Shown: positions 26,246-35,284 of the stretch, in pieces
Numbering within the stretch: the stretch's first letter is position 1
How the letters are laid out: each line of letters opens with the position of its first letter
NCBI GenBank assembly: GCA_965221795.1
Contig: OZ244914.1
Coordinates: 1 to 64,000, forward strand
Origin: VYFG01 sp965221795
GTDB lineage: Bacteria > Pseudomonadota > Gammaproteobacteria > Arenicellales > Poriferihabitantaceae
Length of the DNA stretch: 64,000 bases
Direction: 5' to 3'
Position numbers and translations under genes: made by a program
Notes under the pieces: generated by a model
What the model was told of the DNA's origin: nothing
Databases searched by the model: none
The model's input: only the letters and a program-made list of their open reading frames with translations

Positions 26246-27024
26246 AAGCCCCCGTACATCAATGCCGTGAGGATGAAATCTCCTCCCAGGACTGCCAGTG
26301 AAGAGGTTACCACAGTGCGTGTGGTTGCTCTACTGACTCCAACCGATGTTACCGCTGCATCGTAGCCTTCATACAGCGCCACCCATGTCACCACCACCCC
26401 AAAAACGATGCTCTTGATGAGTCCATTTACCACATCGTCCATCAAATCGACCCCTTCTTTCATAGAAGACCAGAAAACCCCCGAATCCAGCCCAAAATGG
26501 CCGACCCCGATCAGATACCCCCCGAAAATGCCAACGACGATCATCATGGCAGCCAGCATCGGCATGACCACAACTCCCGCAATGAAGCGGGGACCAATGA
26601 TCCGCTTCATCGGATCGACAGCCATCATCTCCATGGCAGCAATCTGCTCTGTCGTTTTCATCAAGCCGATCTCGGCCGTCAGGGCCGAACCTGCCCGACC
26701 AGCGAACAGAAGTGCTGCCAATACCGGCCCCAACTCCCGGGACAGAAAAACGGCAACGACCATCCCAAGGCTTGATTCCGCACTGAAATTCACCAGTTGA
26801 TAATAGCCCTGAAACCCCAGCACCATTCCCACAAACAAACCCGATACCACGATGATCAACGCTGTCAACACTCCAATCGAATAGATTTGCTGCGCAATCA
26901 ATTCGAATCGTGGCAGGCAACGTGCCGCGCCATGAATGGCCTCGATAAGAAATATAACCGCCCTACCCAGACGAGCCACAAATGCCAGGCCGGTTCGTCC
27001 CAACTCCCGCATCCACCGCATCAA
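26242..27024 (-). CDS. mlaE: Phospholipid ABC transporter permease MlaE
   Basis: 260 residues with five to six membrane helices; the family segments LGPVLAALLFAGRAGSALTAEIGLMKTTEQIAAMEMM and GPRFIAGVVVMPML are present. It is the membrane subunit of the MlaFEDB complex. ATGA overlaps with mlaF and mlaD show tight coupling. Confidence 0.96.
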   Translation of the reverse strand: MMRWMRELGRTGLAFVARLGRAVIFLIEAIHGAARCLPRFELIAQQIYSIGVLTALIIVVSGLFVGMVLGFQGYYQLVNFSAESSLGMVVAVFLSRELGPVLAALLFAGRAGSALTAEIGLMKTTEQIAAMEMMAVDPMKRIIGPRFIAGVVVMPMLAAMMIVVGIFGGYLIGVGHFGLDSGVFWSSMKEGVDLMDDVVNGLIKSIVFGVVVTWVALYEGYDAAVTSVGVSRATTRTVVTSSLAVLGGDFILTALMYGGF

Positions 27025-27848
27025 TCAAACTCTCCCAGGTCGACCAGATAATCTGTAGCGGGATAACGGTACGCGATCGGCCCATCTGGAAGCCCTTGCA
27101 TAAACTGACGGGTATCGGGCTGGGTACTGTGCATCATCTGCTCGGGAGGGCCATGATTGATCACCCGACTATTGCCGAGCAGATACAGGTAATCGCCAAC
27201 ATCGCAGGCTTCTCTGACATTATGAGTGACCACAATGGAGGTCAAGCCCAACACATCATTGAGTTCTGGAATCAGTTTCACAATCCCGGCCTTGGAGATC
27301 GGATCCAGTCCCACAAAGGGCTCATCATACATCACCATCGCCGGGTCCAGAACGATCGCCCGGGCCAGGGCAACTCGCCGTACCATGCCACCGGAAAGGG
27401 AAGATGGCATCATGTCCCGCGCTCCTCGCAATCCGACCAGTTCCAGTTTCATCAGTACCATAATGCGGATCAGCTGCGGTGATAAATCAGTCTGTTCCCG
27501 TAGTGGAAAAGCCACATTTTCAAAAACGGTCAGATCTGTCAGCAGGGCGCTGTTCTGAAATAACATCCCCATTTTCCTGCGCATGGCATAGAGAGGTGCG
27601 CCAGTGCCAAATGGTACATCTTCCCCATCAAACTGCACCGTACCCTTTTCCGGTTGCAGCCGACCACTGACCAAGCTCAACAAAGTGGACTTTCCACAAC
27701 CACTCGGCCCCATGACAACGGTCACTTTCCCTTTTGGTATGCGAAGGTCCAACTGTGAGAAAATAGCCCTGTCACCATAGCGGAAATCGAGATCAGACAT
27801 CTCCACCATAGGGAGTTCCTGAGAATTGGAAGTCAAGGGTTCTGACAT
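27021..27848 (-). CDS. mlaF: Phospholipid ABC transporter ATPase MlaF
   Basis: 275 residues from ATG 27848 (AGAGA upstream); the frame stays open to 28001, but that extension is not family-like. The Walker A motif is GPSGCGKST (47-55), the signature LSGGMVRRVALARAI, and the Walker B MVMYDEPFVGLDP. It is the first gene of the mlaFEDCB-ibaG-grxD operon and powers phospholipid movement that keeps outer-membrane asymmetry. Confidence 0.96.
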   Translation of the reverse strand: MSEPLTSNSQELPMVEMSDLDFRYGDRAIFSQLDLRIPKGKVTVVMGPSGCGKSTLLSLVSGRLQPEKGTVQFDGEDVPFGTGAPLYAMRRKMGMLFQNSALLTDLTVFENVAFPLREQTDLSPQLIRIMVLMKLELVGLRGARDMMPSSLSGGMVRRVALARAIVLDPAMVMYDEPFVGLDPISKAGIVKLIPELNDVLGLTSIVVTHNVREACDVGDYLYLLGNSRVINHGPPEQMMHSTQPDTRQFMQGLPDGPIAYRYPATDYLVDLGEFD

Positions 27849-28180
27849 TGGTATCTCTGTCGGATACAGGAGTATAACCACATGGTGCGCAAAGGCTGCT
27901 GATTGTAACAGAAGCCCTGATCGGTGAATTGCAGGGAAGCAGTGTGAGCATGCATTCGTAACCGTAGACGGTTGCATTTGGATGATGGAATGCCGATGCA
28001 TGCGATGAAGGCACCATGACCCTTTCTGCGTCGACCTTTCCGCCTCTTCTCCCGATCCTACTGGATTTCACGTCCTGACCCGATACAAGGCAGATTCTGC
28101 CCCGATGCTTGCGATACGAATGAAAACTCCAACTTTCCGAAAACCCGTTAACGGGATCTTGGATCTCTCCCTGTTTGTCT
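27849..28180. other. Divergent intergenic region mlaF / COG0523 operon
   Basis: No gene recognised. It contains a perfect palindrome cccgttaacggg at 28144-28155, about 30 bases before the candidate promoter of the plus-strand operon. It should also hold the mlaF promoter on the other strand. Confidence 0.35.
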
Positions 28181-28197
28181 ATGTTATAATGTTTCAT
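28181..28197 (+). promoter_or_regulatory. Candidate promoter -10 with Zur-box-like sequence
   Basis: atgttataatgtttcat contains a consensus TATAAT (28185-28190). Its GTTATAATgTttC core matches 10 of 13 positions of the gammaproteobacterial Zur palindrome GTTATAATATAAC. A TTGGAT lies 20 bases upstream, a poor -35 spacing. The operon downstream encodes COG0523 GTPases, which are classic Zur targets, so zinc control is plausible but unproven. Confidence 0.4.
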
Positions 28198-28296
28198 TAA
28201 TGCATGTAGAGTCTGCTCCTCAAGAGTGATTCGGTGTCGCCACTTGCATAAGTCGCGGCGCCGTTTCCCTTTGAGGGCTGGGCACTGTACACCAGA

Positions 28297-29559
28297 ATGG
28301 ACCGGACGAGGACTTCGATGCCCCTGGATCAAGAAACCAACCCGAACGACCCGCGACTCCCTGTCACTGTTCTGTCAGGATTTCTCGGAGCTGGAAAGAC
28401 CACCTTGCTCAACCAGGTGCTCAACAACCGGGAGGGGCGTCGAGTTGCCGTCATTGTGAACGATATGAGTGAGGTCAATATTGATGCGATGCTCATCGAA
28501 CGCGGTGGTGCAGAACTTTCACGGACCGAAGAAAAACTGGTCGAGATGTCGAACGGCTGCATCTGCTGCACATTGCGAGACGACTTGCTCGCCGAGGTTT
28601 CACGGCTCGCGAAAGAGAGGCGCTTCGACTACCTGCTCATTGAATCCACGGGAATCTCAGAGCCCATTCCCGTCGCGCAAACCTTCACTTTCGAGGACGA
28701 GAACGGCGACAGCCTCGGTCAGGTTTCACGTCTTGATACGATGGTTACAGTGGTGGATGCAGCAAGCTTCTTGCGGGATTACAACGCTGCCGAAGCACTC
28801 CAGGACCGCGGTGAGTCTTTGGGCGAAGAAGATCATCGGACAGTGACCGACCTTCTGATTGATCAAATCGAATTCGCAGACGTCATCGTGCTCAACAAGC
28901 TTGATCTGGTAAGCCCAGATCAAGCTCTTGAGGTCGAGGCCATCGTGAAAGCGCTCAACCCTGGCGCGAAGACTCTCATGGCGACGCGCGGGCAGATCCC
29001 ACTCGAATGCGTGCTCGACACAGGCCTGTTCGACTACGAGAAAGCGATGAACTCGGCTGGCTGGATCCAAGAGCTTCAAGGGGAACACAAGCCAGAGACT
29101 GAAGAGTACGGAATCGCGAGCTTCACCTATCAGACATCGCAGCCCTTCGACGCCGAGAAGCTGTGGGCATTCCTGCATAACAACGAGAACTGGAGTGGTG
29201 TGCTCCGTTCAAAGGGTTTCTTCTGGGTCGCCGCTGATCACCGTGTAGCCTACGAATGGGCTCAAGCGGGCGGCGTCAGTAATGTGGGTGCCGTTGGAAT
29301 GTGGTGGGCGGCGGTTCCGCGAGAGCACTGGGGACATCCCGAAGGCCAGCGACCGGATCAGCGACCGGGCTGGCATCCTCGTTTCGGCGACCGCACACAA
29401 CAGCTCGTCTTCATCGGCCAGCAGATGCCCGAAGCAGCGATGCGCACTCGTCTCAACGCATGCCTGCTCGACGAGCATCTCGCTACCGCTGACAGTAGCA
29501 CCTGGAAAAGGCTCCCCAACCCTTTTCCCGAGTTACGCATGGCCGAGGAGTCCACATGA
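28297..29559 (+). CDS. COG0523/CobW-family GTPase (ZigA/YciC type)
   Basis: 420 residues; ATG 28297, or the second ATG at 28318. The N-terminal G domain has GFLGAGKT (about 28-35), the metal-binding CICC (88-91), ESTGISEP and a VLNKLDL guanine-binding motif. A CobW C-terminal domain covers roughly 290-405 (GVLRSKGFFW, RLNACLL). COG0523 proteins are nucleotide-dependent metallochaperones or metal insertases; this subgroup is typically induced in zinc starvation and supplies Zn to client proteins. It is the first gene of a four-gene operon. Confidence 0.92.
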   Translation: MDRTRTSMPLDQETNPNDPRLPVTVLSGFLGAGKTTLLNQVLNNREGRRVAVIVNDMSEVNIDAMLIERGGAELSRTEEKLVEMSNGCICCTLRDDLLAEVSRLAKERRFDYLLIESTGISEPIPVAQTFTFEDENGDSLGQVSRLDTMVTVVDAASFLRDYNAAEALQDRGESLGEEDHRTVTDLLIDQIEFADVIVLNKLDLVSPDQALEVEAIVKALNPGAKTLMATRGQIPLECVLDTGLFDYEKAMNSAGWIQELQGEHKPETEEYGIASFTYQTSQPFDAEKLWAFLHNNENWSGVLRSKGFFWVAADHRVAYEWAQAGGVSNVGAVGMWWAAVPREHWGHPEGQRPDQRPGWHPRFGDRTQQLVFIGQQMPEAAMRTRLNACLLDEHLATADSSTWKRLPNPFPELRMAEEST

Positions 29560-29605
29560 TCGATACCGCCGCATCCGTTTTGGTCAGGGGTCGAGGACCT
29601 CACAT

Positions 29606-29995
29606 ATGACTTTTCGGCCATCCATCCTTCACGTTTGCCTGTCCTGTAGAGTGCAAGGCTCTCCGCGTGAGCCACGAGAGAGCCGAATCGGCTTCAAACT
29701 CTATCAGGAGCTTCACGCGGCATTCCAAGAAAGCCCCCTGCGCCAACATGTAGAGGTCAAGCCTGTCGAATGCATGAGCTTATGCCCGCGCCCCTGCGGA
29801 ATCGCACTCTCGTCTTCAGGTGCATGGAGTTACCTCTTCGGGGATCAGCATCCAGACGAGACCGTACCTGATATCATAGAGTGCGTCTCGCTCTACATCG
29901 GTAGCGCCGATGGGTTCATTCCACGGGCACAACGTCCAGAGTCTCTCCGCGCCAGCATCCTGGGGCGTATACCACCACATCCAGGAGAGTGCTGA
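29606..29995 (+). CDS. DUF1636 metal-binding protein
   Basis: 129 residues from ATG 29606, although the frame is open well upstream. The cysteine arrangement CLSC near the N-terminus and CMSLCPRPC in the middle matches DUF1636, a ferredoxin-like presumptive [2Fe-2S] or zinc protein found beside cobalamin and COG0523 genes. It lies 46 bases after the first GTPase, so it is in the operon. The biochemical role is unknown. Confidence 0.8.
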   Translation: MTFRPSILHVCLSCRVQGSPREPRESRIGFKLYQELHAAFQESPLRQHVEVKPVECMSLCPRPCGIALSSSGAWSYLFGDQHPDETVPDIIECVSLYIGSADGFIPRAQRPESLRASILGRIPPHPGEC

Positions 29996-30180
29996 TGGAT
30001 CGGATCCAGAAACTGGCATACAGACGCTCAGACAGACTGTTGCGGGGAGTGTCCGGGCAACTCCATTGCAACATACTCTTCACAAACCACGAACGGCATT
30101 GATGCCGAAGACCTAACCCAGATCAGCAAGGCATCGTAGGTCGTCATCTGAATTTCCAGCCCCCATTCCAGAAGAAGCCC

Positions 30181-31528
30181 ATGAAAACACCGCAAAAAGT
30201 ACCTGTTTCTATCCTCACCGGTTTTCTCGGCTCTGGCAAAACGACGCTACTCAACCGAATCTTGCACGAGGAACACGGCATGCGTATTGCCGTGATTGAG
30301 AATGAGTTTGGAGAGGTTGGTATTGACCAGGCACTTGTCATTGATGCGGATGAAGAAATCTTCGAGATGTCGAACGGCTGCATCTGCTGCACAGTGCGTG
30401 GCGACCTGATCCGTGTCCTTGGCACTCTTAGTGAAGCGCCGCGACAAATTTGACTATGTATTGGTAGAGACTACCGGTCTTGCTGACCCCGGCCCGGTCG
30501 CTCAGACGTTTTTCATGGACGATGAGATTCGCGCCGAGTTCTCGCTGGATGGCATCGTTACACTTGTCGATGCAGCCCATATCGGTCAACAGCTCGGCCG
30601 GAGTGCGGAAAGCACCGAGCAAATCGCGTTCGCAGATGTCCTTGTGCCCAACAAGACAGACCTCGTCAGCAACGAAACGCTCGACCGGCTTGAAGCTCGG
30701 CTGCGAGAGATGAACCGGATGGCGCGAGTCATGCGTAGTGAGCAAGCGAACGTTTCTATCGACACCGTCCTCAATCTCAGTGCTTTCGACCTGGACCAGA
30801 TACTTGTGCGCCGCCCCACCTTCCTGGAACCGGAATATCCGTTCGAATGGACGGGAGTCTATTCGCTCGATCCCGGCCGTTTTGTACTCCATCTCGCCGA
30901 TGGGCCGGATGCAGAGATGTCCCTCGTCGTCGTACCCGATCAGGGTACCGATGATGTCGCTCTGCGAGACAGTGCCGAATGGTGTGTGCGGCAGTATGCC
31001 GAACCGGCAGAGTACATTCGCCCCGGGGAGGGGATTCCGCTTGGAAAGCACGTGAACCTCCGGCTTGATTCCCCGGGACACAAGTCGTTTTTCCTGTCAG
31101 TCGATACCCCGGTTCAAGTAGGCCTCTATGCCCAGCATACCGCAGAGGAGTTCGACCTCCAACTGACCGATACCGAAGGGGCTGCAGTCCGGCAAGAGGC
31201 CGAGCGCATTTGGGTCGCACAGCACGAACATGACGACGAAGTGGGCTCGATCGCGATTGAGAGGGACGGCGACGTCGATTCCGAACGACTCCAAGCCTGG
31301 CTTGGCAAACTACTTCGTGAGCGTGGAGTGGACATCTTTCGAATGAAGGGCCTTATCAGTCTTGCAGGCGAGTCGCGTCGCTTCGTTTTCCAGGGAGTCC
31401 ACATGCTTTTTGACGGCCAACCGGATCGTCCATGGGGGGACTTACCCCGACGCAATCAGCTTGTTTTCATTGGCCGCAACCTGGATGAACAAACGATACG
31501 GCAGGGGTTCGAGGACTGTCTGATGTGA
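30181..31528 (+). pseudogene. Second COG0523 GTPase gene with a one-base frameshift
   Basis: ATG 30181 (AGAAG upstream) encodes GFLGSGKT (14-21) and CICC (67-70), then runs into a TGA at 30451. One extra base near 30425-30432 (CTTAGTGAAG, where CTTGTGAAG would keep the frame) shifts the rest of the protein: KRRDKFDYVLVETTGLADP, VPNKTDL and the CobW C-terminal domain, ending at 31528. A joined product would be about 448 residues. It has an extra segment of about 110 residues (roughly 250-360) between the G and C domains. All downstream sequence is well conserved, so a very recent mutation, an assembly error or translational recoding are all possible. Confidence 0.8.
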
Positions 31529-32556
31529 GTACCGATAGCCCGACAGGTGTGCTTCACCGCGGCTGGTCTGCGGCAGTCGACGACTATGCTATCGCCGGGG
31601 GATGGACCCGCCGCGGTGAGGCATTGGTAGTTGCCGACACTGCGGGAGGCATCTGCACCTTCGATGGACTATCCGGTACACGTATCTGGGAGCAAAAAGA
31701 AACACATAAGGGCGGCGTACTCGCGATGGCGATGCATCCAGATGGGACCGCGTTCGCTACCGCTGGTCAAGACGGACGGATCCTGGTCTGGAGTGCCGCC
31801 GAAGGTCCAACAAAACAGGTGATTGAGGTCGGTAGCGGTTGGGTGGAGAATGTGGCATGGTCACCGGACGGTCGATGGCTGGCGGCGTCCTGCTCCCGGC
31901 AAGTTTGGGTGTATGGTGTGGATGGCCAAGAAGTCTGGCAATCTGCGGATCACCCCAGCACTGTCAGCGCGATCACCTGGTCCACACAGGGCGAGCTGGC
32001 GACGGCCTGTTATGGCCAAGTATCTTTCTTCGACGGATCTACTGGGGAACTTCGCCAGAAGCTGGAGTGGAAGGGTTCCCTGGTATCAATGGCATTGAGC
32101 CCGGATGGAGATATCGTGGCATGCGGCAGTCAAGATAAGTCGGTGCACTTCTGGCGTCGGTTCACGGCACAGGACTCCATGATGTCGGGATACTCCAGTA
32201 AACCATCGGCGCTGGCTTTTGATAATACCGGCACTCTCCTGGCAACTGGAGGAGACAAAGCGGTGACGGTCTGGAGCTTCCAGGGAGGTGGCCCCGAAGG
32301 CACGCAACCCGGCATCTTGGCACTTCATGCCCAACCCATCTCGACACTTGCCTTTGCTCATCGCACCATGCGCCTGGCCTCGGGAGGCCGTGATGGTGCG
32401 GTGGTTGTATGGTCACTTCAGGGAAATGGGGAAGGTGGTCCCATAGGGGTCGCTGTAGTCAACGGAGTGGTGGCCGAATTATACTGGCAACCGGACGGGC
32501 AGTCTCTTGCCGCACTCGACTCCCGAGGTGGTGTAACCGTTTGGCGAACCGATTGA
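31525..32556 (+). CDS. WD40-repeat beta-propeller protein
   Basis: 343 residues; GTG start overlapping the GTPase stop (GTGA). About seven WD-type blades are recognisable by repeated LVWS, VWVYG, VHFWRRF, VTVWSFQG and VVVWSLQG ends, spaced about 40 residues. No signal peptide, so cytoplasmic. Translational coupling to the COG0523 GTPase suggests a scaffold or client-recognition role in metal delivery; this is inference. Confidence 0.85.
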   Translation: MSTDSPTGVLHRGWSAAVDDYAIAGGWTRRGEALVVADTAGGICTFDGLSGTRIWEQKETHKGGVLAMAMHPDGTAFATAGQDGRILVWSAAEGPTKQVIEVGSGWVENVAWSPDGRWLAASCSRQVWVYGVDGQEVWQSADHPSTVSAITWSTQGELATACYGQVSFFDGSTGELRQKLEWKGSLVSMALSPDGDIVACGSQDKSVHFWRRFTAQDSMMSGYSSKPSALAFDNTGTLLATGGDKAVTVWSFQGGGPEGTQPGILALHAQPISTLAFAHRTMRLASGGRDGAVVVWSLQGNGEGGPIGVAVVNGVVAELYWQPDGQSLAALDSRGGVTVWRTD

Positions 32557-33181
32557 ATAATAGCCCGGGTAATCTGCACCAGAGAAGCCTTGGGCAGAAA
32601 AGCCTTTTGGAGGACCATTTAGGCACGATGCATCTCATACTATAGCAATTCGTATGCAGGACAATCCGTTGAAGTTCGATGATCCCATCGACTGGTCTTT
32701 AGCAACGCAGGGCCATGTCCCCATGCGTAATTCTGACGACCAGAACGCGTAAGACGCATCTGGTTACAACACGGAGTTACCGGATATCAGAGGGTAACCC
32801 TGAACCGTCCGCGCTATCGAATGGCGAACAGGAAGTGAAAGCGGCAGTTGTGGACGGTCGCGTCCACTTTCATCCTACGAATGCTGATTGCCATTGCCTA
32901 TTGGGCAAACATTCGGTCGGCTTTGGGGTCCGCATGGAAAATGAGTCCCAAGACTTTTCTCCCGTCTCATCGTCGCCATTTGCCTTTACCATTAAGATCA
33001 AATCCCTTTTGTCGACTTTATATCCCAAGCAAGGCAGCAAGGGTTCAACACATAGCGGGGACTTTGACTTTCTGGGAGTATAATCAATCCAAGCACTGAC
33101 CAACCTATAATGCATGATCCAGTACTGTAAAGCCTGTTTACCGGGAATGGAAACGGTTATTCTGCTCATGATGGTGATTAT
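32557..33181. other. 625-bp stretch without a convincing gene
   Basis: Several weak frames exist on both strands (for example 32715-33083 plus and 32870-33223 minus), with no motif or ribosome site. AT content rises toward the right, as in the following defence-like genes. Two TATAAT strings (33074, 33101) lack matching -35 boxes. It is probably the boundary of an acquired segment. Confidence 0.35.
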
Positions 33182-33210
33182 TTGCTGACGTACATTACGA
33201 GTAATATGAT
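33182..33210 (+). promoter_or_regulatory. Predicted sigma70 promoter with embedded inverted repeat
   Basis: TTGCTG (33182-33187), a 17-base spacer and TATGAT (33205-33210), 27 bases before the ATPase start. The spacer contains the inverted repeat attac-ga-gtaat (33194-33205), which could be an operator. Confidence 0.45.
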
Positions 33211-33237
33211 TCGCAAAAAACACTTATCTTCAGACAC

Positions 33238-34401
33238 ATGAGCGAAGACCAAACAAATACCGACCTCCATCTTCCAAGTCTTTTTGTTAAGGGATTTCGA
33301 GGAATCGAATCTCTGGAAATTCCGCGTTTAGGGCGCGCAACACTCTTGGCTGGAAAAAATGGAGTAGGCAAGACCACCATATTGGAAGCGTGTCGTGTTT
33401 ATGCTCTGCGTGGATACCCAAAGTTACTGTCAGATTTGGGGCAAGAGCACGAAGAGTACTCCATAGCTAGCGACAAGGAAGGCATGCGGGAAGACGATGT
33501 TGACTTGTCTGGACTTTTTTATGGGCGTCAATTATACAAAAACTCTTTAATGGAGATTGGACCTTCAGATAGTCAAGGCAATTCAGTCAAGATTGAAGTG
33601 GTGGAACCAAATAAAGAACAAGCCAAAGAAATGAAAGAGCTCATTTATGGCATTCCAGATGAATATCATTTTGAAAAAATCTTGCTCATCAAGACAGCAT
33701 TTAAAAAACAGGAGCACTTTTCCCCATATCTGATCGGCTTATCTGATCAGAGAAATTTGTTTACCCCTTATCGAAAAATGCGATATTGGGACCAACGTCC
33801 CTTCCCTTTTCAGATATTAAAACATGAGACCCTGGGACCAGGGTTGATTAGTAATGACCAATTAGCCGGGTATTGGGACGAAATTGCATTGACCGAATGG
33901 GAAAATCGTATCACTGAAACATTGTGCATGACCTTGAGTGGGTCAGGAGAGTCGGTTGAACGAGTAACCATGGTGGGAAATTCTGCCCCCCGCTCAAGAC
34001 ATGCCCGCCGAGCAGTTGTCAGGCTTTCAAACCATGACAAGCCTGTTCCTCTAAAAAGCCTTGGTGATGGTGCAATTCGCTTGTTTAGTATTGCATTAGC
34101 ACTTGCCAATTGTCGTGATGGCTTCCTCTTTCTCGATGAAGCGGAAAATGGCATTCACCATTCAATATTGAAAGATTTTTGGAAATTCATCCTAAAGGCT
34201 GCTCGCCAAAATAATACACAAGTACTAGCAACAACTCATGGATGGGACTGTATAAAGGGATTCGCCGAGGCGTCCAAAGAGGATGAAGAGAGCGAAGGAC
34301 TACTGTTACGACTTGAAATGCAGAATGGTATTCATCGGGCTATTGAGTATTCTGAAGACGAGCTAGTCATCGCAGGTGAACAAAACATAGAAGTCAGATA
34401 A
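33238..34401 (+). CDS. OLD-like ABC/AAA ATPase, first gene of a two-gene module
   Basis: 387 residues. The Walker A motif is GKNGVGKT (39-46), preceded by an FRGIESLEIP strand typical of RecF/OLD-type ATPases. The signature-like segment LKSLGDGAIRLFSIALAL is followed by the Walker B motif GFLFLDEAENGIHHS and a TTHGWDCIKGF segment with the switch histidine. A Toprim-type protein is encoded 24 bases downstream, so this resembles split OLD or PARIS-like (AriA/AriB) anti-phage pairs. AT-rich compared with neighbours, consistent with acquisition. Confidence 0.85.
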   Translation: MSEDQTNTDLHLPSLFVKGFRGIESLEIPRLGRATLLAGKNGVGKTTILEACRVYALRGYPKLLSDLGQEHEEYSIASDKEGMREDDVDLSGLFYGRQLYKNSLMEIGPSDSQGNSVKIEVVEPNKEQAKEMKELIYGIPDEYHFEKILLIKTAFKKQEHFSPYLIGLSDQRNLFTPYRKMRYWDQRPFPFQILKHETLGPGLISNDQLAGYWDEIALTEWENRITETLCMTLSGSGESVERVTMVGNSAPRSRHARRAVVRLSNHDKPVPLKSLGDGAIRLFSIALALANCRDGFLFLDEAENGIHHSILKDFWKFILKAARQNNTQVLATTHGWDCIKGFAEASKEDEESEGLLLRLEMQNGIHRAIEYSEDELVIAGEQNIEVR

Positions 34402-34425
34402 GGAAAATCCAATAATCGAAAAAAA

Positions 34426-35046
34426 ATGCAGCCGAACGCGTCGAAAGTACTTATGGTTGAAGGAAGGAATGATCTACATGTCGTTGAACACATCCGAAAA
34501 CAAGAACTGCACCTTGTCAATTTTGATGTTCGGGAAATGAAAAATCTGGATAGGCTGCTGGATACCATCGCACTTGAAATCAAGGCCCCCGGAAGAGAAG
34601 TTGTCGGACTTGTCATTGATGCCAATGACAGCATTGATGAGCGCTGGGATACCGTCATGGGCAAATTGAAGGACATCGGTATTTTTGCTCCGAATAGGCC
34701 TAATGAGGCCGGAACAATCATTGAAGCGAATGAAAATTTTCCCAAAGTTGGTATCTGGTTGATGCCTGACAACAAATCTAGCGGGGAGTTGGAAGATTTT
34801 GTCCAGCAGATGATTGCTTCCAATGACCCTGTTTGGCCGAGATCTGTATCTTATATTGAAAGTATCCCCTCAGAAGATCGCAAGTTCAAGAAGAATAAGG
34901 AAATGAAGGCGAAAGTCTATGCATGGTTGTCCACTATAGAACCTCCGGGACTAATGGGATTTGCTATCAGCTCCGGATATTTGCGTTGTGACGGTCACCT
35001 TTGCAAAAGCTTCGTTGCATGGATTGAGAAACTGTTTGTCTCTTGA
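34426..35046 (+). CDS. Toprim-fold DUF3226-like protein, partner of the ATPase
   Basis: 206 residues. The N-terminal KVLMVEGRNDLHVV has the Toprim glutamate; VVGLVIDANDSIDERW carries the DxxD acidic pair; a later PDNKSSGELEDFVQ segment is typical of DUF3226/OLD-type Toprim proteins. It may be the nuclease or effector half of the module. The start is 24 bases after the ATPase stop, on the same strand and equally AT-rich. Confidence 0.75.
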   Translation: MQPNASKVLMVEGRNDLHVVEHIRKQELHLVNFDVREMKNLDRLLDTIALEIKAPGREVVGLVIDANDSIDERWDTVMGKLKDIGIFAPNRPNEAGTIIEANENFPKVGIWLMPDNKSSGELEDFVQQMIASNDPVWPRSVSYIESIPSEDRKFKKNKEMKAKVYAWLSTIEPPGLMGFAISSGYLRCDGHLCKSFVAWIEKLFVS

Positions 35047-35284
35047 AAAATTCTGGCCATGACCGTGATCGGAAGACATGGCCAGATGAGGCCCACCGGA
35101 TCAGAAATCCCAGAGTATGCATCCTTGCCTCCGTCCAGCGAGCAAGCGATGGTTTCTTCTCAATTCAAACATCACCGAAAGCGAATGGGGCGATCAAACT
35201 ATCTCCATACTTTCGATTGAACAGCGACCCCAGCCTGTGGAAGTCAATCGACCTTGATGAGTTTCTCTGGAACGATCCTCCTGG

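Noticed and set aside
28185..28190. Whole 28181-28197 string as a certain Zur box
   Set aside because: It also contains a consensus -10 hexamer, so part of the match may be due to the promoter itself; reported only as a candidate.
27793..28332. Minus-strand frame spanning the start of mlaF and the GTPase
   Set aside because: Covers two well-supported gene starts and a promoter-like sequence; no motif.
32715..33083. Frame with an ILTTRTRKTHLVTT stretch hinting at deazaflavin nitroreductases
   Set aside because: Resemblance ends after about 15 residues; no further conserved residues.
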